From positions 806,001 through 870,000 of the forward strand of contig NZ_CP053015.1 in the NCBI RefSeq assembly GCF_012979535.1: DNA of 64,000 bases, given 5' to 3'. The notes beneath the pieces are model-generated. The model saw only the letters and a program-made list of their open reading frames with translations, was not told the DNA's origin and searched no databases. Made by a program: the position numbers and the translations under genes. The stretch comes from Sphingomonas lacunae. GTDB lineage: Bacteria > Pseudomonadota > Alphaproteobacteria > Sphingomonadales > Sphingomonadaceae. This document shows, in pieces, positions 40,368 through 51,304 of the stretch; positions within the stretch are counted from its first letter, which is position 1, and each line of letters opens with the position of its first letter.

Positions 40368-42539
40368 ATGACGCGTCGTATTGCCCTGCTGATGGCTGGC
40401 ACCGCCCTGCTGTCGGCTTGCACCCCTGCCACCACCTCCACGGAAACCATGGCCAGCACAGACACCTCCACCACGCCTGCCGCCAGTGGCAATCCGCTGA
40501 CCGCTGACTGGGCCGGCCCCTATGGCGGCGTGCCCGCGTGGGACAAGCTGGACGTCGAGCACTTCCCGGCCGCGTTCGAGGAAGCTATGGCCGATTACCG
40601 CCGCGAGGTGGCCGCCATCCGCGACAATCCGGCTCCGGCGACGTTCGAAAACACCCATGTCGCAATGATGCGTTCCGGCCAGAAAATCCGCCGCCTCTAT
40701 TCCTATTGGGGGGTGATGACGTCGAACCTGTCGAACCCGCGGGTCCAGCAGATTGAGGCCGAATGGGAGCCACGACTGTCGGCTTTCTTTGACGAGATCA
40801 GCCTCGACGACAAATTGTTCCAGCGGCACAAGGCGGTTTATGACGGTCGCGTCGCTGCCGGGCTGAATGCGCAACAGATGCGCATCGTCGAGCGCAGCTT
40901 TGAGAGCTATGTCCGCAACGGTGCCAATCTAGACCCCGCCGGCAAGGCGCGACTGACTGCGATCAACACCGAACTGGCCGGCCTGTTCTCGGAATTTGGC
41001 GCCAAGCTGCTGGCCGATGAAGCAACCTATATCTTTGTCACCAACGAGGCGGAGCTGGCCGGGCTGGAACCGGCGTTCAAGGCGAGCCTTGCCGCTGCTG
41101 CCGCCGCCCAAGGTCGCCCGGGTCAATGGGCGATCAAGAACACCCGCTCGGCCGCCCAGCCTGTGCTGCAGTTCGCCGAGAACCGGGCGCTGCGCGAGCG
41201 CGTGTGGCGCGCCTTCACCAGCCGTGGCGACAATGGCAATGCCAATGACACCAAGGCGACCATCGCCCGCATCCTCCAGCTGCGTCAGGATCGGGCGGCG
41301 CTGCTCGGTTTTGCAAACCATGCAGACTATCGCATGCAGGATACGATGGCCCGCACGCCCGATCGGGCAATGGACCTGATGATGCGCGTGTGGCGCCCGG
41401 CCGTCGCGCGGGTGCGCGAGGAGGTCGCCGACATGCAGGCGATTGCCAACCGGGAAGCCGCCGCCAACCGGACGGAGCGCATCACGATCGAGCCGTGGGA
41501 CTATCGCTATTATGCCGAAAAGGTGCGCAAGGACCGCTATGACCTGAACGAGGCCGAGGTGAAGCCTTACCTCAAGCTCGACAATCTGGTGAACGGCATG
41601 TTCTGGGCTGCGGAACAGCTGTATGACCTGAGGTTCCGCGACACGACCGGCACCATCTCTGTGTTCGATCCGCAGGTGCGCACATTCGAAGTGACCAACG
41701 CCAGGACGGGCGCGCATGTCGGTGTCTTCTACCTCGACAATTTCGCCCGCGAAGGAAAGCGGTCGGGCGCGTGGATGACGACCTATCGCGACCAGCAGCG
41801 GCTGGCGCCGGCGTCGACCACCATCGCCTCGAACAACAACAACTTCACCCCCGGTGCCAATGGCGCGCCGACGCTGATCAGCCTTGATGACGCGTCGACG
41901 CTGTTCCACGAGTTCGGCCACGGCATCCACTATCTGTTGCAGGATGTGACCTATCCCGATCTCGCCGGGGTGCCGCGCGACTTTGTCGAATATCCGAGCC
42001 AGGTGAACGAGAATTGGCTGCTGACGCCGGAGATCCTCAACCGCTTTGCCACCCATTGGCAGACGGGTGAGCCGATGCCGGCAGCGCTGGTCGAAAAGAT
42101 CCGCAATTCCGACAAGTTCAACCAGGGCTTTTCGACGGTTGAATATCTGGCGAGCGCGATTGTCGACATGAAGCTGCACAATCGTTCGACGCCGGTCACC
42201 GACATTGCCGCGTTCGAGCGCGAGACGCTGGCGGAGCTGGGTATGCCGCGCGAGATCGTCATGCGCCACCGCCTGCCGCAGTTCGGCCACCTGTTCAGCT
42301 CCGACGCCTATTCGGCGGGCTATTACAGCTATCTGTGGTCGGAAACGATGGACGCCGACACTTGGGCGGCCTTTGAGGAAGCCGGCGGGCCATGGGACCG
42401 CACGGTCGCCGACCGGTTCCGCACCGTGCTGCTCTCGACCGGCAACGAGACCGACCGGGCCGAGGCCTATCGCGTCTTCCGTGGCCGTGACCCGGATGTC
42501 CGGGCGCTGCTGGCAAAGCGGGGCTTCCCCACCGACTGA
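40368..42539 (+). CDS. M3 family zinc metallopeptidase, predicted lipoprotein
   Basis: 723 residues. A lipoprotein signal with lipobox LLSAC (Cys near residue 18) is followed by a Thr/Ser/Ala-rich linker to about residue 42. The zinc site is LFHEFGHGIHYLLQ (HExxH) with the second Glu region EYPSQVNENWL. The order and length match peptidyl-dipeptidase Dcp / oligopeptidase A types. Being a lipoprotein, it probably degrades peptides in the periplasm or at the outer membrane. The ribosome binding site is AGAGGAA. A terminator follows at 42564. Confidence 0.94.
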   Translation: MTRRIALLMAGTALLSACTPATTSTETMASTDTSTTPAASGNPLTADWAGPYGGVPAWDKLDVEHFPAAFEEAMADYRREVAAIRDNPAPATFENTHVAMMRSGQKIRRLYSYWGVMTSNLSNPRVQQIEAEWEPRLSAFFDEISLDDKLFQRHKAVYDGRVAAGLNAQQMRIVERSFESYVRNGANLDPAGKARLTAINTELAGLFSEFGAKLLADEATYIFVTNEAELAGLEPAFKASLAAAAAAQGRPGQWAIKNTRSAAQPVLQFAENRALRERVWRAFTSRGDNGNANDTKATIARILQLRQDRAALLGFANHADYRMQDTMARTPDRAMDLMMRVWRPAVARVREEVADMQAIANREAAANRTERITIEPWDYRYYAEKVRKDRYDLNEAEVKPYLKLDNLVNGMFWAAEQLYDLRFRDTTGTISVFDPQVRTFEVTNARTGAHVGVFYLDNFAREGKRSGAWMTTYRDQQRLAPASTTIASNNNNFTPGANGAPTLISLDDASTLFHEFGHGIHYLLQDVTYPDLAGVPRDFVEYPSQVNENWLLTPEILNRFATHWQTGEPMPAALVEKIRNSDKFNQGFSTVEYLASAIVDMKLHNRSTPVTDIAAFERETLAELGMPREIVMRHRLPQFGHLFSSDAYSAGYYSYLWSETMDADTWAAFEEAGGPWDRTVADRFRTVLLSTGNETDRAEAYRVFRGRDPDVRALLAKRGFPTD

Positions 42540-42563
42540 TCACCGGCCACAGACAATCAATCA

Positions 42564-42595
42564 CCCCGGCCTGCCCTCCGGCGGGTCGGGGTTTT
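42564..42595 (+). terminator. Intrinsic terminator after the M3 peptidase
   Basis: A 12-bp stem with two wobble pairs and a CTCC loop, from CCCCGGCC to GTCGGGG, followed by TTTT. It begins 25 bp after the stop codon. It is a good rho-independent terminator. Bases 42596-42735 then carry the promoter region of rpe. Confidence 0.85.
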
Positions 42596-42735
42596 GTCAG
42601 GGCGCTGTAACCCGACGAGAGCCAGCGGTGGTGGTGTCAGCCCCATCCATCCACAAGATAATGTGATTTTGCCACTTATTGTCGGTGATGGATGTTGCCC
42701 GCGATTCGCATCGTCGCTAAGGCCCTTGCTTAACC

Positions 42736-43404
42736 ATGACAGTCCCACGCCCCACCCTGATCGCCCCATCCATTTTGTCCGCCGATTTTGCCCGGCTGGG
42801 TGAGGAAGTGCGGGCAATTGACGCGGCCGGGGCGGACTGGATCCATGTCGATGTGATGGACGGTCATTTTGTCCCCAACATCACCATCGGCCCGATGGTG
42901 GTGAAGGCGCTGCGCCCGCACACGACCAAGACCTTTGACGTGCATCTGATGATCTCTCCGGTCGATGCCTATCTTGAGGCCTTTGCCGAAGCGGGCGCCG
43001 ATATCATCAGTTTCCACCCGGAAGCCGGACCGCACAGCCACCGCACGGTGCAGACGATCAAGGCGCTGGGGAAAAAGGCCGGCGTCGTCCTCAATCCGGC
43101 AACCCCGGCCAAGATGCTCGACTATCTGATCGAAGAGGTCGATCTGGTATTGGTGATGAGCGTCAACCCCGGCTTTGGCGGCCAGAGCTTCATCTCGAGC
43201 CAGCTGAAGAAGATCGAGGCGATCCGCAGCATGATCGACAAGCGGGGGCTCGACGTGCACCTTGAGGTCGATGGAGGCGTCGATGCGACAACCGCGCCGA
43301 TGTGCATTGCTGCCGGTGCCGATGTGCTGGTTGCCGGGTCCGCGACCTTCCGCGGCGGGCCGGAGCATTATGCCGGCAACATCAAGGCCCTGCGCGGCGC
43401 ATGA
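42736..43404 (+). CDS. rpe: Ribulose-phosphate 3-epimerase
   Basis: 222-residue (beta/alpha)8 barrel that interconverts ribulose-5-phosphate and xylulose-5-phosphate. Metal and catalytic residues are in [56 protein letters not shown] and [13 protein letters not shown]. The protein is complete. Its stop overlaps the start of the heparinase-like gene (ATGA), so the two are cotranslated. Confidence 0.97.
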   Translation: MTVPRPTLIAPSILSADFARLGEEVRAIDAAGADWIHVDVMDGHFVPNITIGPMVVKALRPHTTKTFDVHLMISPVDAYLEAFAEAGADIISFHPEAGPHSHRTVQTIKALGKKAGVVLNPATPAKMLDYLIEEVDLVLVMSVNPGFGGQSFISSQLKKIEAIRSMIDKRGLDVHLEVDGGVDATTAPMCIAAGADVLVAGSATFRGGPEHYAGNIKALRGA

Positions 43405-45230
43405 GACATGAGGCGGACATTGCGCCGCCTGCTCGCGGCTCAGAACTCCCCGCCGGGGAGCTTGATCGCGGCCCCACGCCTGTCCACAATGATGTCGACC
43501 GGTTCGACAGCGGGGATTCGGTCGAGACAGGCAAGCGGCTCATCCGCCTGTCCGAAGATCGAGGAGCCAGCCTCGCCGACCGCATTGCCGCCCGTTTCTA
43601 TCGCCTGACCTGGCGGACCCCTCTGCACGCCCTGCGCCTGCGCGGGCGTTTTCCGCTCAAGTTGCTCGGCGTGCCCGAGGACCCGATCCCCGGCGACCCG
43701 ATGGCGGGCAAGGCGCTGCGAGCGGGGCATTTCCTGTACCGCGGGCTGAAATTGCCGACGGCACGGCTCGACTTTGCCAATCTGCCGGTCCCGCCAGCCT
43801 TTGCCGACTATATTCACAGCTTTGCCTGGCTGCGCGATCTGGCCAGCGCGGGCACGCGCACCGATGTCGCACCCATCGCCGAAGCGTTGCAGCGCCGGTG
43901 GATTGAAGCCCATGACGAGACAATCGCCGAGCCCGCGTGGCGACCCGACAATGCCGGGTGGCGCATCCTCTTCTGGTTGGCCTATGCGCCGGCCCTCCTG
44001 AGCACCGACGACCATGTCCACCGCAGCCGGGTGCTGAATGGCATTGCCCGAACCGCGCGTCACCTCGACCGTACTGCAGACAGCGTCCGCCCGGGCGTGC
44101 CACAGCTTGTCGCTTGGGCCGGGATCGTCGCGGCGGGCCTGTCGCTGCCGGGCGGTGAACCACGCCGCAGCTTTGGAGAGGCTGGTCTGCGCCGGGCGTT
44201 GTTGGGCTGTTTCTATGCCGACGGAGGGACGATCAGCCGCGCGCCGGCCATGCAAGCCGACGCCATTGCCGTCCTTTCGATGCTCGTGCGGGTCTATGCC
44301 TTGCGCCGCCTGGACGCACCCGCATGGATTCACGAAACACTGGCGGTCGCGGTCCCCGCACTGACGGCGCTCACCCACGGCGATGGTGGTCTGGGCAGTT
44401 GGCAAGGCAGCGGGGCCATGCGGCCGGACGCGGTCGACGCGATCGTCAAGGCCAGCGGCATACGCGCGCGTCCCCTGAGACAAGCACGCGACTGGGGCTA
44501 TCAGCGCCTGACCGCCGGTCGTTCGCTGTTGCAGGTTGATGCGGCACCGCCGCCAGTGGCGCGTGCCACAGACGCGGGCTGCGCCTCCACCCTCGCCATC
44601 GAATTTTCCGACGGGCCACACCGGTTGATTGTCAATTGCGGCGGCGCGGCGCTCGCCGGCGCGCTGATCCCGGCCGAGCTGGCAAGGGGCCTGAGGACCA
44701 CAGCGGCGCATTCGACGCTGACCCTGGGTGACCAGAATTCGACCGCCATCCTGCCCGACGGCACCCTTGGCAAGGGCGTGACGCAGGTCGAGATAGACCG
44801 GCGCGAAATCAGCGGCGAGGGCGGCGGGGCGAGCCGGCTGGAACTCAGTCATGACGGCTACGTCAAACGCCACGGCTTCGCCCACAGGCGTCTGTTGATT
44901 CTGGCCAACAGCGGCAAGGAGTTGCGCGGCGAGGACATGCTGGTGCCGCAGGGGCGAAAACGCCGCGGCGACGCGCTCGAATTTGTCATCCGTTTCCATC
45001 TCGGCCCCGATATCGAGCCGAGCATGACCGCCGACGGTCAGGCCGCGCTGCTCCGCATCACCAATGGTGCCATGTGGCAATTGCGTTGCGCCGGAGCGAG
45101 CATGCGGATCGAGGAAAGCCTGTGGGTCGATGGCGATGGCCGCCCTACCCCGACCTATCAACTCGAACTGACCGGCACGACCCCCGCAGGCGGGGCAAGC
45201 GTCGGCTGGTTGTTGCGCTGCATCGGTTGA
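43401..45230 (+). CDS. Heparinase II/III family protein
   Basis: 609 residues. The conserved part starts near residue 60 ([22 protein letters not shown]) and runs through the alpha-toroid ([30 protein letters not shown]) to the C-terminal beta domain ([28 protein letters not shown]), as in PL-type heparinase II/III-like proteins. These bind or cleave uronic-acid polysaccharides. No signal peptide is visible, so it may be cytoplasmic. The first 50 or so residues are not family-like, and a perfect CTCCCCG/CGGGGAG palindrome at 43446-43460 lies inside this part. No later ATG, GTG or TTG is available before the conserved region. It lies between rpe and purH. Confidence 0.85.
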   Translation: MRHEADIAPPARGSELPAGELDRGPTPVHNDVDRFDSGDSVETGKRLIRLSEDRGASLADRIAARFYRLTWRTPLHALRLRGRFPLKLLGVPEDPIPGDPMAGKALRAGHFLYRGLKLPTARLDFANLPVPPAFADYIHSFAWLRDLASAGTRTDVAPIAEALQRRWIEAHDETIAEPAWRPDNAGWRILFWLAYAPALLSTDDHVHRSRVLNGIARTARHLDRTADSVRPGVPQLVAWAGIVAAGLSLPGGEPRRSFGEAGLRRALLGCFYADGGTISRAPAMQADAIAVLSMLVRVYALRRLDAPAWIHETLAVAVPALTALTHGDGGLGSWQGSGAMRPDAVDAIVKASGIRARPLRQARDWGYQRLTAGRSLLQVDAAPPPVARATDAGCASTLAIEFSDGPHRLIVNCGGAALAGALIPAELARGLRTTAAHSTLTLGDQNSTAILPDGTLGKGVTQVEIDRREISGEGGGASRLELSHDGYVKRHGFAHRRLLILANSGKELRGEDMLVPQGRKRRGDALEFVIRFHLGPDIEPSMTADGQAALLRITNGAMWQLRCAGASMRIEESLWVDGDGRPTPTYQLELTGTTPAGGASVGWLLRCIG

Positions 45231-45268
45231 TTCCGACGCACCACTGTTCAATCTGAAGGAGTTTCCCC

Positions 45269-46849
45269 GTGTCCGACCGCGTGACCATCCACCGCGCCCT
45301 GCTTTCCGTTTCCGACAAGACCGGCCTTGTCGAGTTGGCCACTGCTCTGGCGGCCAAGGGTGTCGACCTGGTCTCGACCGGCGGCACAGCCAAGGCGTTG
45401 CGTGATGCAGGACTCGATGTACGGGACGTCTCCGACCTTACCGGTTTTCCGGAGATGATGGACGGACGGGTCAAGACGCTCCACCCGATGGTGCATGGCG
45501 GCCTGCTCGCCGTGCGTGACGAGGCGAGCCATGTCGCAGCCATGGAAGAACATGGCATAGGCGCCATCGATCTCGCCGTCGTCAACCTCTACCCCTTTGC
45601 CGCGACCGTGGCGCGTGGCGCCGAACGCGATGACATCATCGAGAATATCGACATCGGCGGCCCGGCGATGGTGCGCAGCGCCGCCAAGAACCACGCCCAT
45701 GTCGCGATTGTCACCGACCCGGCCGATTATGCCGCGATCATCGCCGGTGACGGATCGACCGACTTTGCCTTCCGCAAGATGCTGGCCGCCAAGGCCTTTG
45801 CCCATACCGCCGCCTATGACGGGATGATCGCCAGCTGGTTCGGTTTTGCCGACCAGGGCAAGATGTTCCCCGACACGCTGCCGATGACCGGCCAGCTGTC
45901 GAGCGAGCTGCGCTATGGTGAGAACCCGCACCAGAAGGCGGCATTCTATGTCCCGCACGGTCCGCACGCCAAGGGCATCGGTCAGGCCGAACAGGTGCAG
46001 GGCAAGGAGCTTTCCTACAATAACCTCAACGACGCCGATGCCGCATTGGAGCTGGTCGCCGAATTCCGGGATGCCGGCCCCGCCTGTGTCATCGTCAAGC
46101 ATGCCAATCCGTGCGGCGTGGCGACCGGCGCGACGATTGCCGAGGCGTACAAGGCGGCGTTCGAGTGCGACAGCGTTTCGGCCTTCGGCGGCATCATCGC
46201 GGTCAATGGCCTGATCGACGGGCCGACGGCGGAAGCGATCACCGACATTTTCACCGAGGTCGTCGTCGCGCCCGATGCCGATGCCGATGCGCGGGCGATC
46301 TTTGCGAAGAAGAAGAATCTGCGCCTGCTCCTCACCGGCGAACTGCCCGACCCGGCGCGTGGCGGCCTGACGATGAAGACGATTGCCGGCGGCTGGCTGG
46401 TGCAAACCCGCGACAATGGCCGGATCGGCCGCGATGACCTGAAGGTCGTCACCAAGCGGCAGCCGACCGCCCAGGAACTGGACGACGCGCTGTTCGCCTG
46501 GACAATCGCCAAACATGTCAAATCCAACGCCATCGTCTATGCCAAGGATGGCGTAACGGCAGGGATCGGCGCCGGCCAGATGAACCGTCGCGACAGCGCA
46601 CGGATCGCCGCCGCCAAGGCCAAGGAAGCCGCCGAGACATTCGGCTGGGCGCAGGCGCGGACGATCGGTTCAGCGGTGTCGTCGGATGCCTTCTTCCCCT
46701 TTGCCGACGGTTTGCTGGCGGCGGTTGAGGCCGGGGCGACGATGGTCATCCAGCCGGGCGGTTCGATGCGCGACGAGGAGGTGATCGCTGCGGCGGACGA
46801 GGCTGGGCTTGCCATGGTTTTCACCGGGATGCGCCACTTCCGCCACTGA
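45269..46849 (+). CDS. purH: Bifunctional AICAR transformylase / IMP cyclohydrolase
   Basis: 526 residues. It carries out the last two steps of purine synthesis. The N-terminal IMP cyclohydrolase domain has [26 protein letters not shown] and [13 protein letters not shown]. The C-terminal transformylase has [25 protein letters not shown] and AFGGIIAVN. The start is a GTG at 45269 with GAAGGAG before it. It consumes the AICAR made by HisH/HisF. It follows the heparinase-like gene by 38 bp. Confidence 0.97.
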   Translation: MSDRVTIHRALLSVSDKTGLVELATALAAKGVDLVSTGGTAKALRDAGLDVRDVSDLTGFPEMMDGRVKTLHPMVHGGLLAVRDEASHVAAMEEHGIGAIDLAVVNLYPFAATVARGAERDDIIENIDIGGPAMVRSAAKNHAHVAIVTDPADYAAIIAGDGSTDFAFRKMLAAKAFAHTAAYDGMIASWFGFADQGKMFPDTLPMTGQLSSELRYGENPHQKAAFYVPHGPHAKGIGQAEQVQGKELSYNNLNDADAALELVAEFRDAGPACVIVKHANPCGVATGATIAEAYKAAFECDSVSAFGGIIAVNGLIDGPTAEAITDIFTEVVVAPDADADARAIFAKKKNLRLLLTGELPDPARGGLTMKTIAGGWLVQTRDNGRIGRDDLKVVTKRQPTAQELDDALFAWTIAKHVKSNAIVYAKDGVTAGIGAGQMNRRDSARIAAAKAKEAAETFGWAQARTIGSAVSSDAFFPFADGLLAAVEAGATMVIQPGGSMRDEEVIAAADEAGLAMVFTGMRHFRH

Positions 46850-46871
46850 GGCAGGTGATGGGAGCGGGTTG

Positions 46872-47411
46872 ATGTGGACTTTGTTGTTCATCCCGCTGAT
46901 CGGCCTGATCTTTCTGGGCATGGCGGTGGTGGCAACCATCGCCGCCTTTGTCTGGCGACCCAAGCGGCCCGTGCAATGGCTCGGGCTGGCGACCCTTCCC
47001 TTTGGCTGTGCCGCGCTGCCGGTGCTCGCCTTGATGCTTGTCTCCGGAGTTACCGCGCTCCTGCAAAAGGGAGACGCGGCCCTGTTCGAGGAAGTCTGGG
47101 GCTTTGTGCCCGACATGCGCGAAGACCAGATGCTGTCCGACGATTTCGGTATGGTGTCAGACCGCTGGATCTACATGCGGATGGAGCCCTCACCCCGTGA
47201 CCGGCAAAGGGTGATGGATGTCATCCGGCCATCCGAAGTTACCCCGGTACAGTTTGATTTCATGGGTGAGGGGCGGCAGTTCAGCTGGTGGGACACCTCC
47301 TGCGAGGCACCCGTGATGCGCGAGGCCGATGGCTATCGCGGCTGGCGCCTGCTGGTGGTGCTCGATTGCCCGGGAAGGCGAGAGATGTGGTTTGTCGCCC
47401 ACCGGCCCTGA
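46872..47411 (+). CDS. Hypothetical membrane protein
   Basis: 179 residues. Two N-terminal membrane segments ([40 protein letters not shown]) are followed by a soluble domain of about 120 residues with [24 protein letters not shown] and [11 protein letters not shown] recognise no family. The ATG at 46872 has GGGAG upstream and is 22 bp from purH, so it is probably in the same transcript. Confidence 0.75.
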   Translation: MWTLLFIPLIGLIFLGMAVVATIAAFVWRPKRPVQWLGLATLPFGCAALPVLALMLVSGVTALLQKGDAALFEEVWGFVPDMREDQMLSDDFGMVSDRWIYMRMEPSPRDRQRVMDVIRPSEVTPVQFDFMGEGRQFSWWDTSCEAPVMREADGYRGWRLLVVLDCPGRREMWFVAHRP

Positions 47412-47513
47412 ATTTGCACTTTGGCAAACAGTCCTACCGCGCTGTTAACCAAAATTTAGAAACCTTCGTTCATTCCGGAAGCAGACCAAATTTGCTGAGG
47501 AAGGACCATCCCG

Positions 47514-49031
47514 ATGACCCACAAACCGACCAGCGCCGACGTCGCCATCATTGGCGCGGGGCCGGCCGGCCTGACCGCCGCCTATCTCCTGACCAAGGAA
47601 GGCTACAAGGTCACCGTCATCGAGAAGGACGAGACCTATGTCGGCGGTATCAGCCGCACTGTGGAGCATGAGGGGTTCCGATTCGACATCGGCGGCCACC
47701 GCTTCTTTTCAAAGGCCAAGGAAGTCGTCGATCTGTGGGACGAAATTCTGCCCGACGATTTCATCCAGCGGCCGCGGATGAGCCGCATCTATTACGAAGG
47801 CAAATTCTACAGCTATCCGCTGCGCGCGTTCGAGGCGCTGTTCAACCTCGGCATCGTCCGATCAACGCTGTGCATGGCGAGCTATGCCAAGGCCAAGCTG
47901 CTGCCCAACACATCGGTCCGCAGTTTCGAGGACTGGACGGTCAACCAGTTCGGCCACAAGCTCTATTCGATCTTTTTCAAGACCTATACCGAAAAGGTAT
48001 GGGGCATGCCCTGCGACGAAATGTCGGCCGACTGGGCAGCACAGCGCATCAAGGGGTTGAGCCTTGGCGCGGCGGTGATGGACGGGCTCAAACGCAGCCT
48101 CGGCCTCAACAAGGCGCCCAATGACGGGATGCAGACCAAGACGCTGCTCGAAACCTTCCGCTATCCGCGGCAGGGGCCGGGCATGATGTGGGAAGCGGCG
48201 CGCGACAAGGTCGTCGCCGGCGGCAACCATGTGCTGATGGGCCATGCCTTCAAGCAGTTGACGCAAGACCAGGGCACCGGCCGCTGGAAACTGACCGCGA
48301 GCAAGGCCGACGGTTCGACCGTGACGATCGACGCCGCCCATGTCATCTCCTCCGCGCCGATGCGCGAACTGGCAGCGCGCATCCACCCGCTGCCGGTGAC
48401 GCTGCCTGAAGCAAGCGACCTCAAATATCGCGACTTCCTGACGGTCGCGCTGATGATCCGGTCGGAAGACCTGTTCCCGGACAACTGGATCTATATCCAC
48501 GACAGCAAGGTGAAGGTCGGCCGCGTTCAGAATTTCCGCAGCTGGTCGCCCGAGATGGTGCCCGACCCAAGTCTCGCCTGCGTCGGCCTTGAATATTTCT
48601 GCTTCGAAGGCGATGGGCTGTGGTCGTCGAGCGACGAGGAGCTCATCAGGCTCGCCACTCAGGAGCTGGCCATTCTTGGCCTGACCAAGGCCGAGGATGT
48701 GGTCGGCGGTGTCGTGGTCCGTCAGGAAAAGGCCTACCCGGTCTATGACGATTCCTATGCCGACAATGTCGCCAAGATGCGTGACGAACTCGAAGCCCGT
48801 TATCCGACGCTGCACATGGTCGGTCGTAATGGCATGCACCGCTACAACAACCAGGACCATGCGATGATGACCGCCATGCTGACGGTGCGCAACATCATCG
48901 CCGGCGAACGCGTCTATGACATTTGGGGCGTCAATGAAGATGCCGAATATCATGAGAGTGGCAGCGAAGGCGAACAGGCGGCCCTGGCCTCTGTCCGCGA
49001 CGTGCCGACCCGTGTCGCCAAGGCAGCCTGA
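47514..49031 (+). CDS. FAD-dependent oxidoreductase, UDP-galactopyranose mutase-like
   Basis: 505 residues. The N-terminal dinucleotide motif is [17 protein letters not shown], followed by [14 protein letters not shown] and [11 protein letters not shown], which are typical of UDP-galactopyranose-mutase-like flavoproteins used in glycan synthesis. The C-terminal FAD site is [12 protein letters not shown] and [15 protein letters not shown]. The substrate may be a nucleotide sugar or a lipid-linked sugar. The start has AGGAAGG in front. It is followed by GtrA and a GT-C-like protein. A phytoene-desaturase-like role is less likely from the sequence. Confidence 0.88.
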   Translation: MTHKPTSADVAIIGAGPAGLTAAYLLTKEGYKVTVIEKDETYVGGISRTVEHEGFRFDIGGHRFFSKAKEVVDLWDEILPDDFIQRPRMSRIYYEGKFYSYPLRAFEALFNLGIVRSTLCMASYAKAKLLPNTSVRSFEDWTVNQFGHKLYSIFFKTYTEKVWGMPCDEMSADWAAQRIKGLSLGAAVMDGLKRSLGLNKAPNDGMQTKTLLETFRYPRQGPGMMWEAARDKVVAGGNHVLMGHAFKQLTQDQGTGRWKLTASKADGSTVTIDAAHVISSAPMRELAARIHPLPVTLPEASDLKYRDFLTVALMIRSEDLFPDNWIYIHDSKVKVGRVQNFRSWSPEMVPDPSLACVGLEYFCFEGDGLWSSSDEELIRLATQELAILGLTKAEDVVGGVVVRQEKAYPVYDDSYADNVAKMRDELEARYPTLHMVGRNGMHRYNNQDHAMMTAMLTVRNIIAGERVYDIWGVNEDAEYHESGSEGEQAALASVRDVPTRVAKAA

Positions 49032-49056
49032 TCCGGTGACCACAGAAGGGACGGCG

Positions 49057-49494
49057 ATGCAGCGGGGAATCATCGCGCGTTTGGTTGCACTGATGACCGC
49101 GGCCATGCGGGGTGAGGTTACCTGGCTGCGCTATCTGCTGGCGAGCATCATTGCCCTGCTGACCGACACCGGACTGTTCATGCTGCTGTTCCATATGGGG
49201 ATGGCGGCGGTGATGGCATCGGCAATCGGCTATTGCACCGGCATTGCCGTGCACTGGCTCATTTCCAGCCGGACCGTATTTGCCGAAAATGCGGCAGCCC
49301 GCGGTACCGGCCAACGCAATGCACAAAAGGCGCTGTTCGTCGGATCGGCGCTGGTCGGCCTTGCCATAACCATGGCAATCGTCGGAGCGGCCGATATGGC
49401 CGGATTTGACCCGCGCCTGGCCAAGCTGGCGGCGATCATCGTCAGTTTTCAAGCTACCTACATGCTGCGACGTCATGTCGTCTTCCGTGCCTGA
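49057..49494 (+). CDS. GtrA family membrane protein
   Basis: 145 residues with four membrane segments. WLRYLLASIIALLTDTGLF in the first helix, GYCTGIAVHWLISSRTVF, and FQATYMLRRHVVF at the end match GtrA, which is thought to flip polyprenyl-linked glucose or other sugars across the inner membrane. The ATG at 49057 has AGAAGGG in front. It is placed between the flavoenzyme and the GT-C-like protein, so all three likely act on one glycan or glycolipid. Confidence 0.88.
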   Translation: MQRGIIARLVALMTAAMRGEVTWLRYLLASIIALLTDTGLFMLLFHMGMAAVMASAIGYCTGIAVHWLISSRTVFAENAAARGTGQRNAQKALFVGSALVGLAITMAIVGAADMAGFDPRLAKLAAIIVSFQATYMLRRHVVFRA

Positions 49495-49498
49495 ACCC

Positions 49499-51298
49499 AT
49501 GGATACGGAACGCTTGTCATGGTTGACGCCATCGCGCGTAGCGCTGTTGCTGTGGCTGCTGACGGCAGGGTTGCTGCTGTTCGCCCAGTGGGGTGATATT
49601 GCCACGCTGCAAACCAACAACCCTGACGACGCATTGCGACTGGTGCAAGTTCGCGACCTGCTTGGCGGGCAAAGCTGGTGGGATGTTTCACAATATCGCA
49701 TAAATCCGGCCGGCGGCGGCGGGCTGATGCATTGGTCGCGGCTGATTGATCTGCCGCTGGCAACAGGGATCGCCCTCCTCTCCCCCTTGACCGGACCCGA
49801 TCTGGCTGAACGGATCATTGCCTGCCTGTGGCCACTGGCGCTGTTGGGCCTTTTGTTTGCCCTGCTTGTGCGCTGTGCCGCCAGTCTGGGTGACCAACGG
49901 CTGACCCTGCTTGTGCCCGCACTGGCGGCGACAAACTATGTCATCATTTACCAGTTCACCCCACTGCGCGTCGACCACCACAATGCGCAAGTCCTGCTGT
50001 CCTTGGCGATAGTGCATCTGATGCTGCGCCCGGCGACGGCGCTGCGGGGCATGCTGGCCGGCCTGTTTGCCGCCACGCATCTGGCCATTTCGCTGGAAGG
50101 GCTGCCTGCGGTTGCCCTGTTCGCAGCCCTTTTTGCGCTCGACTGGGCCTGGACCGACCGGCCCGGCACCGCCCTGCGGCTAAAGGCCTATATGGTGGCG
50201 TTGGCAGGGGGTGCGATCGCATTGCAAACGGCAACACGCGGTGTGTCCTCGTTGACTGAAAGCTGGTGTGATGCGCTGTCACTGCCCTGGCTCGGTGCGC
50301 TGGGCGTCGCGGCGCTGTTGCTTGCAACAGTCATGCCTTGGCTGCCGACAGGAGCGCAGGCCCGGTGGTGGCGGATCGGAATGCTGGGCGTTGCCGGTGC
50401 GGCATCTGGTGCGACGCTGCTGCTGATCGAACCCGGCTGCACGGCCGGTCCGTTTGCCGCCCTCGACCCGGTGGTCAAGGCCTATTGGTATGACCATGTC
50501 CGCGAAGGCCTGCCACTTTGGAACCCGCTCGACAGGGTCTCGGGATTTGCCATTGGCCCGACATGTGTCGGCCTGATCGGGAGCATCATGGCGTGGCGCA
50601 CCGCATCGGACGAGGAATCACGGCATCGCTGGCTGATCATTTGTGCAACTTTGCTTGGCACAGGCCTGTTGTCACTGATGGTGCTGCGCACCGCGTCGAC
50701 CGCCCAGATGATCGCACTGCCCGGCTGTGCCGCGCTGGGCCTGATGCTGTGGGATCGCGCCAGGGCGATGACATCCACAGTGCCACGCATCGGTGCATCA
50801 CTCGCAGCTTTCATCGCGGTGCCCCCGCTAGCTGGCATGGCTGCGGCGATAATGATCAGCGCCATAGCGCCATCATCCTCGACGGCCGCGGCCGGCGGCA
50901 ATGGCGGACTGGGTACCAGCTGCGTCGATCCGGTCAGCGTCGCGGCACTCAACGCAATGCCCACCACAACCATCCTTGCTCCGCTCGATATCGGTCCGGA
51001 TTTGCTGCAACGTACTCCACACAGCGTGGTCGCCACTGGCCACCATCGCAACAATGCGGCCATGGCAATGACGATCAACACCTTTATCGGCCCTGCAGAC
51101 CAGGCACAGGCAATGGCCCGACGCAGCGCAGCGACCCTGATCGTCATTTGTCCACATGCGCCGGAAACGGCCACCTTTCGGCGGGTGGCACCCGATGGCC
51201 TGGCCGCACGACTGAGCCGGGGAGAGGCGCTGGACGGGCTCGATCCGCTACCGCTGGGGCAGGGCGCACAGTTGCGCGCCTGGCAAATCAAGCCCTGA
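49499..51298 (+). CDS. Large multi-pass membrane protein, GT-C glycosyltransferase-like
   Basis: 599 residues with around eleven hydrophobic segments. After the first one comes NNPDDALRLVQVRDLLGGQS, an acidic pair in the first outside loop as in GT-C enzymes (STT3, PMT, ArnT), then MHWSRLIDLP, then RVDHHNAQVLL. A C-terminal soluble region of about 140 residues follows. The start could be 49475 or 49499; neither has a good ribosome binding site. I infer a lipid-linked-sugar glycosyltransferase acting with GtrA, but no close family is recognised by eye. Confidence 0.75.
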   Translation: MDTERLSWLTPSRVALLLWLLTAGLLLFAQWGDIATLQTNNPDDALRLVQVRDLLGGQSWWDVSQYRINPAGGGGLMHWSRLIDLPLATGIALLSPLTGPDLAERIIACLWPLALLGLLFALLVRCAASLGDQRLTLLVPALAATNYVIIYQFTPLRVDHHNAQVLLSLAIVHLMLRPATALRGMLAGLFAATHLAISLEGLPAVALFAALFALDWAWTDRPGTALRLKAYMVALAGGAIALQTATRGVSSLTESWCDALSLPWLGALGVAALLLATVMPWLPTGAQARWWRIGMLGVAGAASGATLLLIEPGCTAGPFAALDPVVKAYWYDHVREGLPLWNPLDRVSGFAIGPTCVGLIGSIMAWRTASDEESRHRWLIICATLLGTGLLSLMVLRTASTAQMIALPGCAALGLMLWDRARAMTSTVPRIGASLAAFIAVPPLAGMAAAIMISAIAPSSSTAAAGGNGGLGTSCVDPVSVAALNAMPTTTILAPLDIGPDLLQRTPHSVVATGHHRNNAAMAMTINTFIGPADQAQAMARRSAATLIVICPHAPETATFRRVAPDGLAARLSRGEALDGLDPLPLGQGAQLRAWQIKP

Positions 51299-51304
51299 CC
51301 ATAG

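Noticed and set aside
40929..42290. A 453-codon minus-strand frame opposite the M3 peptidase
   Set aside because: Arg/Gly/Gln-rich translation with no domain; the plus strand carries the HExxH zinc site.
43440..45251. A 603-codon minus-strand frame opposite the heparinase-like gene
   Set aside because: Low-complexity translation typical of antisense GC-rich frames; the opposite strand has family motifs and operon overlaps.
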